A stretch of DNA of 54,535 nucleotides from NCBI GenBank assembly GCA_005110385.1, contig DUDT01000011.1, forward strand, positions 1 to 54,535, read 5' to 3'. The notes below the pieces were generated by a model, which was not told the DNA's origin, did not search any database, and saw only the letters and a program-made list of their open reading frames with translations. Source of the DNA: Candidatus Melainabacteria bacterium. Lineage in GTDB: Bacteria > Cyanobacteriota > Vampirovibrionia > LMEP-6097. A program made the translations under genes and the position numbers. Positions within the stretch are counted from its first letter, which is position 1. Every line of letters starts with the position of its first letter. Below, one piece after another: positions 15,121-23,623 of this stretch.

Positions 15121-17772
15121 ATGGTATGGATTTTCAAATTTTTTCATCAATCAAATCCAGATGGTCTACAAAGTTCAACTGAATCAAGTTTACCAAAACG
15201 AAATGGCAAACCTCCTAGTTCTAGCAATATACAGAGGTCAAAAGACGGGGGGGAGCGATATGAATTAAGTCAAATGTCTCTTCCTCTAAATCCAGATCAA
15301 ACGATTTCTAGAGAAAGACAGAATTTTCTCAAGCAGAATCTTAATACCGCCAAAAGCGGTACTGATGTTCAGCAGGTCTTAGAAGCCTTCAAAAATATAA
15401 CACCTGATAATCATAGGGAAGGCTATCTTCATGCAGATTACTCAAGGCTAAATAACAATAGTGGTCTTAATGATTTCCTCTTGCGTGAACAAGATGAAGG
15501 AAAATTAGGCTATGCTTTAAGAAAGTTTATTTACTCTGAGGGAGCGGGCGAGAAACTAGCTGAAAAATTAGGAACGCTTTTTAATCAGTTAAGCTATGGG
15601 AGACTCAGTCGAAATCCAATTCAAAAAAATTTAGTAGTTAGATTAATAACTAGGGATTTAGAAAATGGTATCTATGCTGGTATAGCAAATAAGGCGAGCG
15701 GAGATAAGTTTTCTTCTAAGTCTGGTGATTATCTAAAAACGATGAAAGCACTAGGGAGTTTAGATATTTTAATCGAGCGTGCTGAAATTAATAATGCTAC
15801 TCCATCAGAGAAAGAGTCTTTAAAAAAACTGACAGAAGCTTCTGCGACAGTTCTATTTAATGAAATTAGGGATCAGCACACTTATCTTCAATTAAACAAT
15901 CAATTACGTAACGATCAATTGAAAATCGCTCGTGGCTTGAAAATTATTGGTTTAAATGTTCCAGAAAGCACTCCCATGGCGGTAAGAAATCTAGTTAATA
16001 TCATTAACAAGGATGCGGATAGAATTAATAATCTAGCAGATCGTGACTATCCTAGTTTCAGTGATTCTCTTATTAAGGCAAGTCAGTTAGTCGATTTAAT
16101 TCAAGAGGTAGAAACGCCTACTAGTATTAATTCTTCAGCTCATGTAGAACCCGCTAAAGAAGCATTAATTAAACTAGTAGGCTCATTTAATAATCGTAGT
16201 GGATCCTCTGGTGCTGAAGATTTATTTAATAGAGAAAATGCTCAGGATGAGAGAAATTTTCTTAAAGTTTTTCCTTTTATCTATGATAATGATAAATATC
16301 CTTCTACTGAAGCTATTCTTAATACAAAACAGGCGTTTGTTAGAGATATAAAACAACTTGTAACTCGTTATAAAAGTTCTAACTCCACATCAGAAGAAGC
16401 GGTTAATCAAATAAATAAGTTTCAAGAAAAAATAGACCTGCTATCTACATCAGGTACGCAAAAAAATCTTTTAGAGCGTAGTCAGCAAACTTTAAATAGA
16501 CTTGGTGAGATAGTTGATGAGTTAGTTACTAATCGAGGGAATTCACAAAGTTTATTTCAAGAGCTTCGGGCGAAATTAATTGAATCACAAGTTATTTTAA
16601 AAAGCAGTGTAGAAAAGCGTAATGAAACAGAATCACCACCTGTGAATCGTAATGCCACTATAGAAGATCTGATAACTAATTCTAGAAAAAATGGGGGAGC
16701 TAATATGTTCCCTGTTTCTGATTTAAAAGAATCTTGGCAAATGCTTTTAACTTTACAGAGAGTGGTGAAATACCTAAACAGTGATGAAGGAGTGGCTAAA
16801 ATTGAGGCTAATTTACCTCCAGATAGTGGTTTGAAAAATATTGCAGGTGATCATTTTCAAGATATGATTCAAGAATTAATGACGGTTAATGAAGATGTTG
16901 CATATGACTTGGTTTCTGAGGAGAAATCTCTTCATCCATTTGGTGAAAATCTAAAAGCGGAAGACATAGAACTAATTAACCAAATCTATCCTAAATTAAC
17001 AAGGAACGATAATCTAGCTGCTCTCAATCAAGATCAACCTTCTTTAGTTTTGAATAAATTAAATGAAAAATTTTGTCAAACGCTGAATAATCGTGAGATT
17101 AATGATGAGGAAAAGAAGTCTTTAATTCGTGCTTATGTAGAGTTCTTTCTACAGCAGATCTGTACGTCGACTCAAACTGGGCCAAACGTAAGCTACTCTT
17201 TAAAAGAGAATTACCCGAGATCCTTGATAGATAGAGATGTTGCGAGTGATTGGTCTCAGATGAAAACATTTCAAAGATTACCAAATTATTTTAAACCAAC
17301 AGATCCAATGAAGCGGATGTCTCAAGAGATCTTGACTATGATGTCTTTGGTAGTTTTAGGTAAGCCCAATTTTATAAATAACTTAATTAATACAGAGAAG
17401 ATCTGGTCTAAAAATGAATATGGTCAAAGTAAATCAAATATTAAAGCTGAGGATTTAAGACTTTTAGCTCGTCTCTATGCACTTTATACAAAGGGCTTTA
17501 AGCCGCAAGGAAAAAATAATGAAAAGCAAAGTCAGTATATTACTGCTCGTAATCAATCATTAACTATGCTTAAGGATAAAATAGTGGGAACTCTTAGTAG
17601 ATATCCTAACTTGACAGAGGAAATGCCAAGCCTTGAGGTAGTTTTAAAAGACTGTTTTATGAAACAAGACCAAAGATTACTTGATGAGGATTTTGGCTAC
17701 ACTCAAGATTTTATAGGATTGGTAGATAAAGCTTTTAATCCTTATGATGAGAGTATTAAAGCTATATATTAA
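15121..17772 (+). CDS. Large cytoplasmic, mostly helical protein of unknown function
   Basis: 883 residues, hydrophilic, without a signal peptide or membrane spans and with a single Trp/Phe-rich start (MVWIFKFFHQ). Residues about 20-60 are low-complexity and Ser-rich, and the remainder is predicted helical with many Lys, Asn and Glu. Only isolated Cys residues occur. I recognise no catalytic motif and no domain. Such long helical orphans are sometimes effectors or cytoskeletal proteins, but nothing in this sequence shows that. An inverted repeat sits against its start. It is monocistronic, followed by a spacer and the AbiE island. Confidence 0.8.
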   Translation: MVWIFKFFHQSNPDGLQSSTESSLPKRNGKPPSSSNIQRSKDGGERYELSQMSLPLNPDQTISRERQNFLKQNLNTAKSGTDVQQVLEAFKNITPDNHREGYLHADYSRLNNNSGLNDFLLREQDEGKLGYALRKFIYSEGAGEKLAEKLGTLFNQLSYGRLSRNPIQKNLVVRLITRDLENGIYAGIANKASGDKFSSKSGDYLKTMKALGSLDILIERAEINNATPSEKESLKKLTEASATVLFNEIRDQHTYLQLNNQLRNDQLKIARGLKIIGLNVPESTPMAVRNLVNIINKDADRINNLADRDYPSFSDSLIKASQLVDLIQEVETPTSINSSAHVEPAKEALIKLVGSFNNRSGSSGAEDLFNRENAQDERNFLKVFPFIYDNDKYPSTEAILNTKQAFVRDIKQLVTRYKSSNSTSEEAVNQINKFQEKIDLLSTSGTQKNLLERSQQTLNRLGEIVDELVTNRGNSQSLFQELRAKLIESQVILKSSVEKRNETESPPVNRNATIEDLITNSRKNGGANMFPVSDLKESWQMLLTLQRVVKYLNSDEGVAKIEANLPPDSGLKNIAGDHFQDMIQELMTVNEDVAYDLVSEEKSLHPFGENLKAEDIELINQIYPKLTRNDNLAALNQDQPSLVLNKLNEKFCQTLNNREINDEEKKSLIRAYVEFFLQQICTSTQTGPNVSYSLKENYPRSLIDRDVASDWSQMKTFQRLPNYFKPTDPMKRMSQEILTMMSLVVLGKPNFINNLINTEKIWSKNEYGQSKSNIKAEDLRLLARLYALYTKGFKPQGKNNEKQSQYITARNQSLTMLKDKIVGTLSRYPNLTEEMPSLEVVLKDCFMKQDQRLLDEDFGYTQDFIGLVDKAFNPYDESIKAIY

Positions 17773-17826
17773 CAATTTATTCAACCTGCAATTTCAGGCT
17801 GTGCGGGGGTTTTCGGTGAATGCAAG

Positions 17827-17845
17827 CTAGTAAAAAAATGGGGCA
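17827..17845. repeat. Distal copy of the tRNA-His 3' end (att-like direct repeat)
   Basis: CTAGTAAAAAAATGGGGCA repeats the sequence at 20380-20397 (CTAGTAAAAAATGGGGCA) with one extra A. The repeat covers the last seven bases of tRNA-His, including the encoded CCA, plus flanking DNA. This is what integration into the 3' end of a tRNA leaves behind. Confidence 0.65.
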
Positions 17846-17944
17846 GGGCTGATTAATGATGTTCTCGACTGTGTTATAAATGTCATCAAGTCTTGATATT
17901 TTAAGTAGGTGAAGATTATAGAGGGAGTAAGTATACAATTTAGG

Positions 17945-17981
17945 TTGAAAATTAATATTATAGCATTATAATATAATAATG
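17945..17981 (+). promoter_or_regulatory. abiE promoter with overlapping palindromic operator
   Basis: TTGAAA (17945-17950) and TATAAT (17967-17972) are 16 bp apart. An 18-bp imperfect palindrome, CATTATAATATAATAATG (17964-17981), covers the -10. AbiEi antitoxins repress their own operons by binding inverted repeats, so this fits; the binding itself is inferred. Confidence 0.65.
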
Positions 17982-18001
17982 TTAAATATTATTAAAGTGG
18001 A

Positions 18002-18817
18002 ATGGTAACACTAGGTGAATATATAAAAGAACTTCGATCTAAGGGGCGGGCTTGCTTTACTAAAAACGAAGCACTTAAAGAAATAGGCATATCTAATGCC
18101 AATCTTAATGCTCGTATTCAGCGTGCCAAGAAAAAAGGTGAGCTGATTAGTCCTGCTAGAAATTTTTATGTAATTGTTACGCCTGAAAATTTTACGCAAG
18201 GAGCCCCACACCCAGCAGACTTGGTAATTATGCTTATGAAGCACTTAAAGATAGATTATTATGCTTGTTTATTAAGTGCTGCTCAGCAGTATGGAGCTGC
18301 TCATCAAAAACCGATGATATTTCAGGTTATGGTCAGCGAAAAAATGAAAAAACTTCGATTTGGTTCAGTCGGAATAAATTTTATTTATAAAAAATCTCTA
18401 AGCGGTTTACCAATTCAAGAGATCGCCAAAAAAGAGGGCTACTTAAGAGTATCATCTCCTGAATTAACAGCCATGGACCTGATTCTATACACGAATAAAG
18501 CAGCGGGATTAGGTAATGTTGCGACAGTCTTGTATGAATTAATAGATAGCATTAATGGGGATAAGCTTATTGAACTTGCAAGGCAAACCAATGCTAAGGG
18601 CTGGGTTCAGCGTTTGGGCTATATCTTAGAGCAATTAGACTCTGATGATGAAAGAAGTGCTAAGCACAAAGCTAGAGTAGTAAACAAATTAGCAAAATAT
18701 TTAAAAGATATCAATATATCATATTTGCGTTTAACTCCAGAGCTTCCTGTTAAAGGTCATAGCCGCCATAGTAAATGGAAAATTATTGAAAACACTAGCG
18801 TGGAGAGTGATCTATGA
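18002..18817 (+). CDS. abiEi: AbiEi family antitoxin of a type IV toxin-antitoxin system
   Basis: 271 residues. The N-terminal winged helix (residues about 1-60) reads RACFTKNEALKEIGISNANL and then INARIQRA-like helix residues. The AbiEi middle domain follows with YYACLLSAAQQYGAAHQKP and INFIYKKSLSGLP, then the C-terminal SSPELTAMDLILY segment typical of the family. AbiEi blocks the AbiEii nucleotidyltransferase indirectly and represses transcription. It overlaps abiEii by four bases (ATGA). A strong promoter with a palindrome lies 30 bp upstream. Antiphage (abortive infection) use is established for the family. Confidence 0.92.
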   Translation: MVTLGEYIKELRSKGRACFTKNEALKEIGISNANLNARIQRAKKKGELISPARNFYVIVTPENFTQGAPHPADLVIMLMKHLKIDYYACLLSAAQQYGAAHQKPMIFQVMVSEKMKKLRFGSVGINFIYKKSLSGLPIQEIAKKEGYLRVSSPELTAMDLILYTNKAAGLGNVATVLYELIDSINGDKLIELARQTNAKGWVQRLGYILEQLDSDDERSAKHKARVVNKLAKYLKDINISYLRLTPELPVKGHSRHSKWKIIENTSVESDL

Positions 18818-19677
18818 TACCAGAAGGAATACTAGCTAGATGGAAAGAGCAAGAAGCCCCTTGGAAATATTTACAAATGGTCGAGCAGGATTTAATCCTC
18901 AGTAGAATTTTAATAGAAATTTATAAGCAGCCTAAAATAGCATCAAATCTAGCTTTCAGGGGTGGTACTGCTTTAAATAAGCTCTATATAAAGCCACCAG
19001 CACGTTTTAGTGAGGATATTGATTTAGTACAAATTAGATCTGAGTCTATCGGTGAGACTTTAGATCAACTACGAGTCAGCCTTGATTACTGGCTAGGGAA
19101 GCCCAAATGGAAAATTACAGAAAGAAGTGTGAAGCTCTACTACACGTATCAATCAATTGATAACGAGCCAATAAAGATTAAGATAGAGATTAATACCACA
19201 GAGCATTTTCACTTAGAGGATTTACAGACTAAGACTTTATCAGTAAACTCGGAATGGTTTACTGGGGAAACGGGCATACTAACTTACCAGCTTGAAGAGA
19301 TGATGGCAACTAAGTTTAAGGCATTCTACCAAAGACGCAAAGGCAGGGATCTTTTTGACTCATGGATGATGCTCAGGCATGCAGATCTAGATCTCAATAG
19401 AACTATTAGTTTACTAGAAAAGTATTGTGAGCGAGTTGAAGAACGAATCACAAGGGCTCTTTTTGAGCGAAACCTAATTCTAAAACGAGATCACCAAGAA
19501 TTTAAAATGGACATGGAGCCGCTTCTAGCAGTAGGGACGGAATGGAATTTTGATGAGGCTTTTAACACTATCATGACGGAGTTAGTACCTAAGCTTAAAG
19601 GTGAGGCTTGGAGGGGGGAGGATGGAGAGGGTTATGATTTTTATAAGCAGCTTCTGGAGATAGATCATGGAATTTAA
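18814..19677 (+). CDS. abiEii: AbiEii family nucleotidyltransferase toxin
   Basis: 287 residues with the DUF1814/AbiEii signature: LAFRGGTALNKLYI (Gly50-Gly51-Thr52), then RFSEDIDLVQI with the two metal-binding acids Asp68 and Asp70. Further on, LEEMMATKFKAFYQRRKGRD matches the family's conserved Lys/Arg-Asp region (compare KLxALYxRxxxRDLFD), followed by LFDSWMML. These proteins are nucleotidyltransferase-fold toxins, some of which modify tRNA ends. All key residues are present, so the toxin appears active, unlike the brnT nearby. It overlaps the gene before it by four bases and the next by 11. Confidence 0.93.
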   Translation: MIPEGILARWKEQEAPWKYLQMVEQDLILSRILIEIYKQPKIASNLAFRGGTALNKLYIKPPARFSEDIDLVQIRSESIGETLDQLRVSLDYWLGKPKWKITERSVKLYYTYQSIDNEPIKIKIEINTTEHFHLEDLQTKTLSVNSEWFTGETGILTYQLEEMMATKFKAFYQRRKGRDLFDSWMMLRHADLDLNRTISLLEKYCERVEERITRALFERNLILKRDHQEFKMDMEPLLAVGTEWNFDEAFNTIMTELVPKLKGEAWRGEDGEGYDFYKQLLEIDHGI

Positions 19678-19978
19678 AAAACCAATAATAGTAAACTCAT
19701 TTGATGATATTGATATTTATAAACTTGATCTATTTATAAATAAAGTGGGCAATGCCGCTATGAATGAAGAGAAAAAACGATTTAAAGAGATGAAAGTCCC
19801 TGCTGCATTCATGCATAATGGAAAGATTCTTTATGAATTGCCTGATGGGACTATTACGCCTGAAAGTCCGTGGGGGAGTGATAAAATGGGAATCTTGCCA
19901 AGTAGATCGAAAATGGCTTTAAGTGAAGAGCCTTTAAAGCGGGTCTGGGAGAATGAAGATGATGATGTTTATAATTAG
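19667..19978 (+). CDS. Third gene of the abiE operon, unknown function
   Basis: 103 residues starting 11 bases before the abiEii stop, so translation is probably coupled. It is acidic with no membrane span: a Lys/Glu-rich helix (NAAMNEEKKRFKEMKVPAAF) is followed by MHNGKILYELPDGTITPESP. A beta hairpin of this kind is seen in small proteins of unknown function in toxin loci. No family recognised. Co-transcription with abiE suggests an accessory role, which is inference only. Confidence 0.7.
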   Translation: MEFKKPIIVNSFDDIDIYKLDLFINKVGNAAMNEEKKRFKEMKVPAAFMHNGKILYELPDGTITPESPWGSDKMGILPSRSKMALSEEPLKRVWENEDDDVYN

Positions 19979-19986
19979 CTTCATTG

Positions 19987-20196
19987 CTAGCTGGCGTTTC
20001 GTTTATTTAATAAATCTAAAAACTCATCTCTATTGACTTCTTGCCCTTCAATTTTCATATTATTTAAAAGCATATCTATGACAAGGTTTGAATTAGCTTC
20101 ATAATCGAAAGAGCCTCGTTTATATTTCATAGCTTGATGGCTAAAAACCTGCATTATAGGACTAATCTCTTTAGATTTTTTATCAGCAGAAGCCAT
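19987..20196 (-). CDS. Small hypothetical protein in the tRNA-His island
   Basis: 69 residues on the opposite strand, converging on the abiE operon with an 8-bp gap. The sequence is hydrophilic: MASADKKSKEISPIMQVFSH, then a Tyr-rich stretch and LVIDMLLNNMKIEGQEVNRD. There is no strong ribosome site and no recognised family. Coding status is moderately supported by compact placement and unbiased composition. Confidence 0.5.
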   Translation of the reverse strand: MASADKKSKEISPIMQVFSHQAMKYKRGSFDYEANSNLVIDMLLNNMKIEGQEVNRDEFLDLLNKRNAS

Positions 20197-20248
20197 AGGC
20201 AGATTTCACCCTAAAAACCCTCATTAGCTCTAGCGAAACTACCTTTAC

Positions 20249-20367
20249 AGACGTTTGCACAACTATAATTTTTGCGTTATCGTCGTCTTCGCAATCCTCA
20301 TGTACTTACAGTACACTGCGGTTACTCATCCTTCTCTGCCTTAAACTTATACGTTGTGCAGACGTCT
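20249..20367. repeat. Palindromic repeat element, intergenic copy in the island
   Basis: Terminal arms AGACGTTTGCACAAC and GTTGTGCAGACGTCT bracket 119 bp. The interior (TTTTGCGTTATCGTCGTC, CAATCCTCATG, GTACACTGCGGT, CTGCCTTAAACTTATACG) matches, base for base in long stretches, the element inside the hydrolase gene at 52567-52766. It lies between a small gene and tRNA-His. Confidence 0.75.
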
Positions 20368-20379
20368 TATATCTGCGAA

Positions 20380-20397
20380 CTAGTAAAAAATGGGGCA
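20380..20397. repeat. Proximal att-like repeat overlapping tRNA-His 3' end
   Basis: CTAGTAAAAAATGGGGCA, partner of the copy at 17827-17845. Bases 20391-20397 belong to the tRNA. Confidence 0.65.
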
Positions 20398-20467
20398 ACC
20401 GACGGGATTTGAACCCGCGAATACCGGAACCACAACCCGGAGCCTTAACCACTTGGCGACGGCTGCC
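20391..20467 (-). tRNA. tRNA-His (GTG anticodon)
   Basis: The minus strand folds into a complete cloverleaf. It has the extra G at position -1 typical of tRNA-His, an acceptor stem GCAGCCG/CGGTTGC, the anticodon loop with TTGTGGT, a T-loop GGTTCAAATCC, a C discriminator and an encoded CCA. It lies 49 bp downstream of the response-regulator gene on the same strand. Its 3' end is duplicated 2.5 kb away (see island). Confidence 0.96.
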
Positions 20468-20515
20468 ATCAAAATGCAAGTATAAATGATAGCATATACT
20501 ATCTGCCTAAAATAA

Positions 20516-21775
20516 CTATGAAATTCTAGAGATCTCTTCTATCACTGTATCTAACTCATAGGGTTTTGGGATATAGGCGTTAGCTCCAGCTGCTAGAAAA
20601 TTGCGATAGCCGGGTATGTTACTCGCTACTATAATCTTTAAATCACTGTCACAGTTATTCCTTAATGCTTTGGCTAGATCTATAAATTGGGGAATCCCTT
20701 TAGTAGAAGCTTCTATTAATACTACGCGCGGATTGAATTTTTTAGCGGATTGAATAATTTCATCTTTGGCGATTTTAGGCTCAAAACCATCAATTCTGAG
20801 CCTATCTTCTAATAATTCGGCGAAATCGGCATCATCTTCTATGATTAAAACCCTTTTGTTGATTAGGTTTTGGGATTGATTATGTTTATTAATTATAGCC
20901 TGCTCTACTATATCTGAGCCAGAGAGGAACTTACGGTCATAGCTAGTACAGTTAGAGATATTAAGTGACATAAGATTCTCTTTACGGCGTACTTTATGCG
21001 GAGCCGAGTAAATTATGTAATTATTCTCAAAATCATTTTTATTATAAACCTGCTCTAGAATAGTGGAGAAGCGCTGATCTATTTTAGGTTTAATATCGAC
21101 TAGGTCTGATATTGAGCCAAGAACTAGAAAATTATCTTTTCCTAAATGGCCAGTAAAAAGATTTTTATCTTTAGTTAATTCTGCAAGCAAGCTTGCTGTA
21201 AGCTTAATGACCTCGTCAGTGTTCTTAACACCATACATATAGCTGTACTGATCTAGGTTGTGAGTGGTGATGTGCAGCATTTCCCAGTCCTTTAGATCGC
21301 TTAGACAGTATTCTAGTACTTCATAAGTTCTATTAATACCTGGTAGTTTAGTGAGCTGGTTTTTTTCATGAATACTCTTTCTACGCAGTAGGGAAAAGCA
21401 TTTTAAGAAAATCTCTTCTAGGCTGTAATCATTAAAAATAAAATCATCGAAACCCTCTTTAATGTAGTCGAAGTTCTTTTTATTTTCACGGGCTTTCGCT
21501 GGTAATAGAATTAATTTATAAGCATCATTTTTAGAACGCTGTTTTTCATTTATCGTTTTAAAATCAAAGCCACTTTCATACATATTCTCACTTACTAAGA
21601 TGATTTCAGGTCTGTAATCATAGAGAATATACTTCAGATCTTCTAAGCTAGAGCATTCTTTTAAGGAAATATCATTCTCTTCACATGAAGCGACAAACTC
21701 CTCACTGTTATAAAGCCTTAAAGGTGATTTTTCATCGGCTATATGAATAATGCATCTTGGTGGAATTAATCCCAT
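20516..21775 (-). CDS. Response-regulator-like protein: REC-like, degenerate GGDEF, REC with Glu in place of Asp
   Basis: 419 residues. Residues about 1-130 resemble a receiver without the phosphoacceptor Asp (PEIILVSEN). Residues about 140-270 begin NQLTKLPG like a GGDEF domain, but the signature reads GHLGKDNFLVL instead of GGDEF, so diguanylate cyclase activity is unlikely. Residues about 306-419 are a clear receiver (VLIIEDDADF, conserved Lys404 in PKP), but the phosphorylation site is Glu355 (VVLIEASTKG). A Glu there often mimics phosphorylation. The start overlaps the kinase stop by 10 bp, so the two are translationally coupled. Confidence 0.88.
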   Translation of the reverse strand: MGLIPPRCIIHIADEKSPLRLYNSEEFVASCEENDISLKECSSLEDLKYILYDYRPEIILVSENMYESGFDFKTINEKQRSKNDAYKLILLPAKARENKKNFDYIKEGFDDFIFNDYSLEEIFLKCFSLLRRKSIHEKNQLTKLPGINRTYEVLEYCLSDLKDWEMLHITTHNLDQYSYMYGVKNTDEVIKLTASLLAELTKDKNLFTGHLGKDNFLVLGSISDLVDIKPKIDQRFSTILEQVYNKNDFENNYIIYSAPHKVRRKENLMSLNISNCTSYDRKFLSGSDIVEQAIINKHNQSQNLINKRVLIIEDDADFAELLEDRLRIDGFEPKIAKDEIIQSAKKFNPRVVLIEASTKGIPQFIDLAKALRNNCDSDLKIIVASNIPGYRNFLAAGANAYIPKPYELDTVIEEISRIS

Positions 21776-22872
21776 GTGTTATCTCCAACTTCGTAAAACT
21801 CTGTAGGTAAATAGAGTTTAAAGGTGCTGCCATCTTTTCCACTCTCAGCGCTTAAATGACCATTCATTATCCTTGCAAGAGAAAGGCTGATATACAGTCC
21901 TAGACCTGTTCCTTCGGTTTGCCTGCTTAAAGGATTATCTAGCCTGCTGAATTTATTAAAAATTTTAGTTAAATTCTTTTCTTCTATCCCTATCCCGTAA
22001 TCTCTGATGCAGACAGTGACCCTTTCTTTATCACCTTTTTCTGTTTTGCTGACATGAACTTCTACCTTATCTGCTCCGGGTGAGTATTTCACCGCATTAT
22101 CTATAAGATTAGTTAATATCTGCTCTAGTCTGTCAGCGTCTACCCATACGTCTGGTAAATCCTTATCGCTAGTTACTATGATTTTATGTGAGTTATTATA
22201 TTTACTCTCGACCAATAGGGCAGTAGTTTCTACATAGTTAGTGACTTGAACGGGTTGTATCGTAAACTGTAATTTTTGAGAATCGATTCTTGAACACGCT
22301 AGTAAATCCTCTACTAGTCTTGCTAATCTCTCTGCTTGATCTTTAATGATTTTTAGATATTTATTACTCTTCTCTTCTGTAAACTGTTTACGGTGCTGAA
22401 GCAGGGTCGAAGCGAAGCCTTTTATGCTAGTTATAGGTGTTCGAAGCTCGTGGGAAACGGTGCTGATAAATTCGCTTTGTAGTTTATCTATGTCTTTATT
22501 ATAGCTATCAACGACGAAAAATAAGAGTTTACCATCGACATTGCCATTAGCGTCATATATTGGGGCTTGACGGGTAGGTAAGCTTAAATTTCTTCCATCT
22601 TTAGTGAAAAGAATGGCTATCTGTGAAGATACACCACTACTAGTATCTAGTAATTCTGCTTCGGGAATGAAGTAGAAATTTTTTACATCTCTGCCAGCCA
22701 CTTCATCCTGTGTCCACCCAGTAAGTTTTTCTATAACTGAGCTCAAGCAAGTAATTTTATTATCAAGACTAGAGCCGATGAAACCATTCCGGGTACAGCG
22801 AGACACGCTATCTAAAATCTGCCAAGGACTGTGCAGTTTTAAGGGGACAGATTCTTGGATATTTTCAACCAT
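21766..22872 (-). CDS. PAS-domain sensor histidine kinase
   Basis: 368 residues without membrane spans, so a soluble sensor. A PAS domain (about 20-125, with LSSVIEKLTGWTQDEVAGRD and TKDGRNLSLP) is followed by HisKA with phosphorylated His141 in STVSHELRTP. The HATPase domain has an N box LTNLIDNAVKYSP, G1 RDYGIGI and G2 GTGLGLYIS. All catalytic boxes are intact. It overlaps rpe by 8 bp and the response-regulator-like gene by 10 bp, giving an rpe-kinase-regulator operon. The PAS ligand is unknown. Confidence 0.95.
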   Translation of the reverse strand: MVENIQESVPLKLHSPWQILDSVSRCTRNGFIGSSLDNKITCLSSVIEKLTGWTQDEVAGRDVKNFYFIPEAELLDTSSGVSSQIAILFTKDGRNLSLPTRQAPIYDANGNVDGKLLFFVVDSYNKDIDKLQSEFISTVSHELRTPITSIKGFASTLLQHRKQFTEEKSNKYLKIIKDQAERLARLVEDLLACSRIDSQKLQFTIQPVQVTNYVETTALLVESKYNNSHKIIVTSDKDLPDVWVDADRLEQILTNLIDNAVKYSPGADKVEVHVSKTEKGDKERVTVCIRDYGIGIEEKNLTKIFNKFSRLDNPLSRQTEGTGLGLYISLSLARIMNGHLSAESGKDGSTFKLYLPTEFYEVGDNTWD

Positions 22873-23551
22873 TCCTTAAACTACTAATAGCCTCCTGAAT
22901 ATTTTCAGCTCTATAAATAGCAGAACCAGCGACCAGTATATTCGCCCCAAACTGATTAAGTTTTTTAGAGATTTCACCTGGATAAATGCCGCCATCTACT
23001 TCTATAGCTACTTCCCCGTTGATAAACTTGTTCCCTGCTTTTAAATTATGTTTCTCTAATAAGATTAAGAGCTGATTAATTTTTTCATAGCTAGATTCTA
23101 TAAATTTCTGCCCACCGAAACCCGGATTTACAGACATGATTAAAACTAAATCTATATCTTTTAGATAAGGCTCTATAAGTGCGATATCGGTAGCTGGGTT
23201 AAGGGATAAACCTACTTTACAGTTCAGGCTTTTTATAAGAGCTATCGTTTCCTTAATTCTCAACTCGTCGAAAGCGTAGCTCTCTAAGTGAAATGTTATC
23301 AAATAAGCACCAGCCTTAGCGAAATCCTCTATATGTTTATGAGGATTTTCTATCATCAGATGAACATCTAATGGCAGTTTGGTATTTCTTTTTATAGATT
23401 GGACGACTGGAGCACCTATTGTTATATTTGGTACGAAAGAACCATCCATAACGTCGACGTGGACTAAATCTGCAAAATCTTCAATCTTCCTTAATTCTGC
23501 TTCAAGATTAGCAAAGTCTGCCGCAAGAATAGAGGGTGCGACTTTCATCAT
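22865..23551 (-). CDS. rpe: Ribulose-phosphate 3-epimerase
   Basis: 228 residues, a full-length TIM barrel that interconverts ribulose 5-phosphate and xylulose 5-phosphate in the pentose phosphate pathway. Signatures: MKVAPSILAADFANL, the catalytic/metal DLVHVDVMDGSFVPN, VDVHLMI-type DVHLMIENP, MSVNPGFGGQKF and the second catalytic Asp in EVDGGI. It heads the operon with the histidine kinase. A short insert (KHNLKAGNKFINGEVA) before the last catalytic Asp is slightly longer than usual. Confidence 0.97.
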   Translation of the reverse strand: MMKVAPSILAADFANLEAELRKIEDFADLVHVDVMDGSFVPNITIGAPVVQSIKRNTKLPLDVHLMIENPHKHIEDFAKAGAYLITFHLESYAFDELRIKETIALIKSLNCKVGLSLNPATDIALIEPYLKDIDLVLIMSVNPGFGGQKFIESSYEKINQLLILLEKHNLKAGNKFINGEVAIEVDGGIYPGEISKKLNQFGANILVAGSAIYRAENIQEAISSLRNG

Positions 23552-23623
23552 TTCAAAGCTATGCTAGCATGTATTTTTTAGTTATAACTTTTTCTTAATA
23601 TTACTTTGCTAATCTCCAATTAG

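Larger units (their letters stand above)
17827..20397. mobile_element. Small genomic island at tRNA-His carrying an AbiE system
   Basis: The interval between the two tRNA-His 3'-end repeats is about 2.57 kb and holds abiEi, abiEii, a third overlapping gene, a small minus-strand gene and one palindromic repeat. The intact tRNA is at one end and its 3'-end copy at the other, the geometry left by a tyrosine-recombinase island. No integrase is present, so the island would be immobile or a remnant. Confidence 0.6.
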
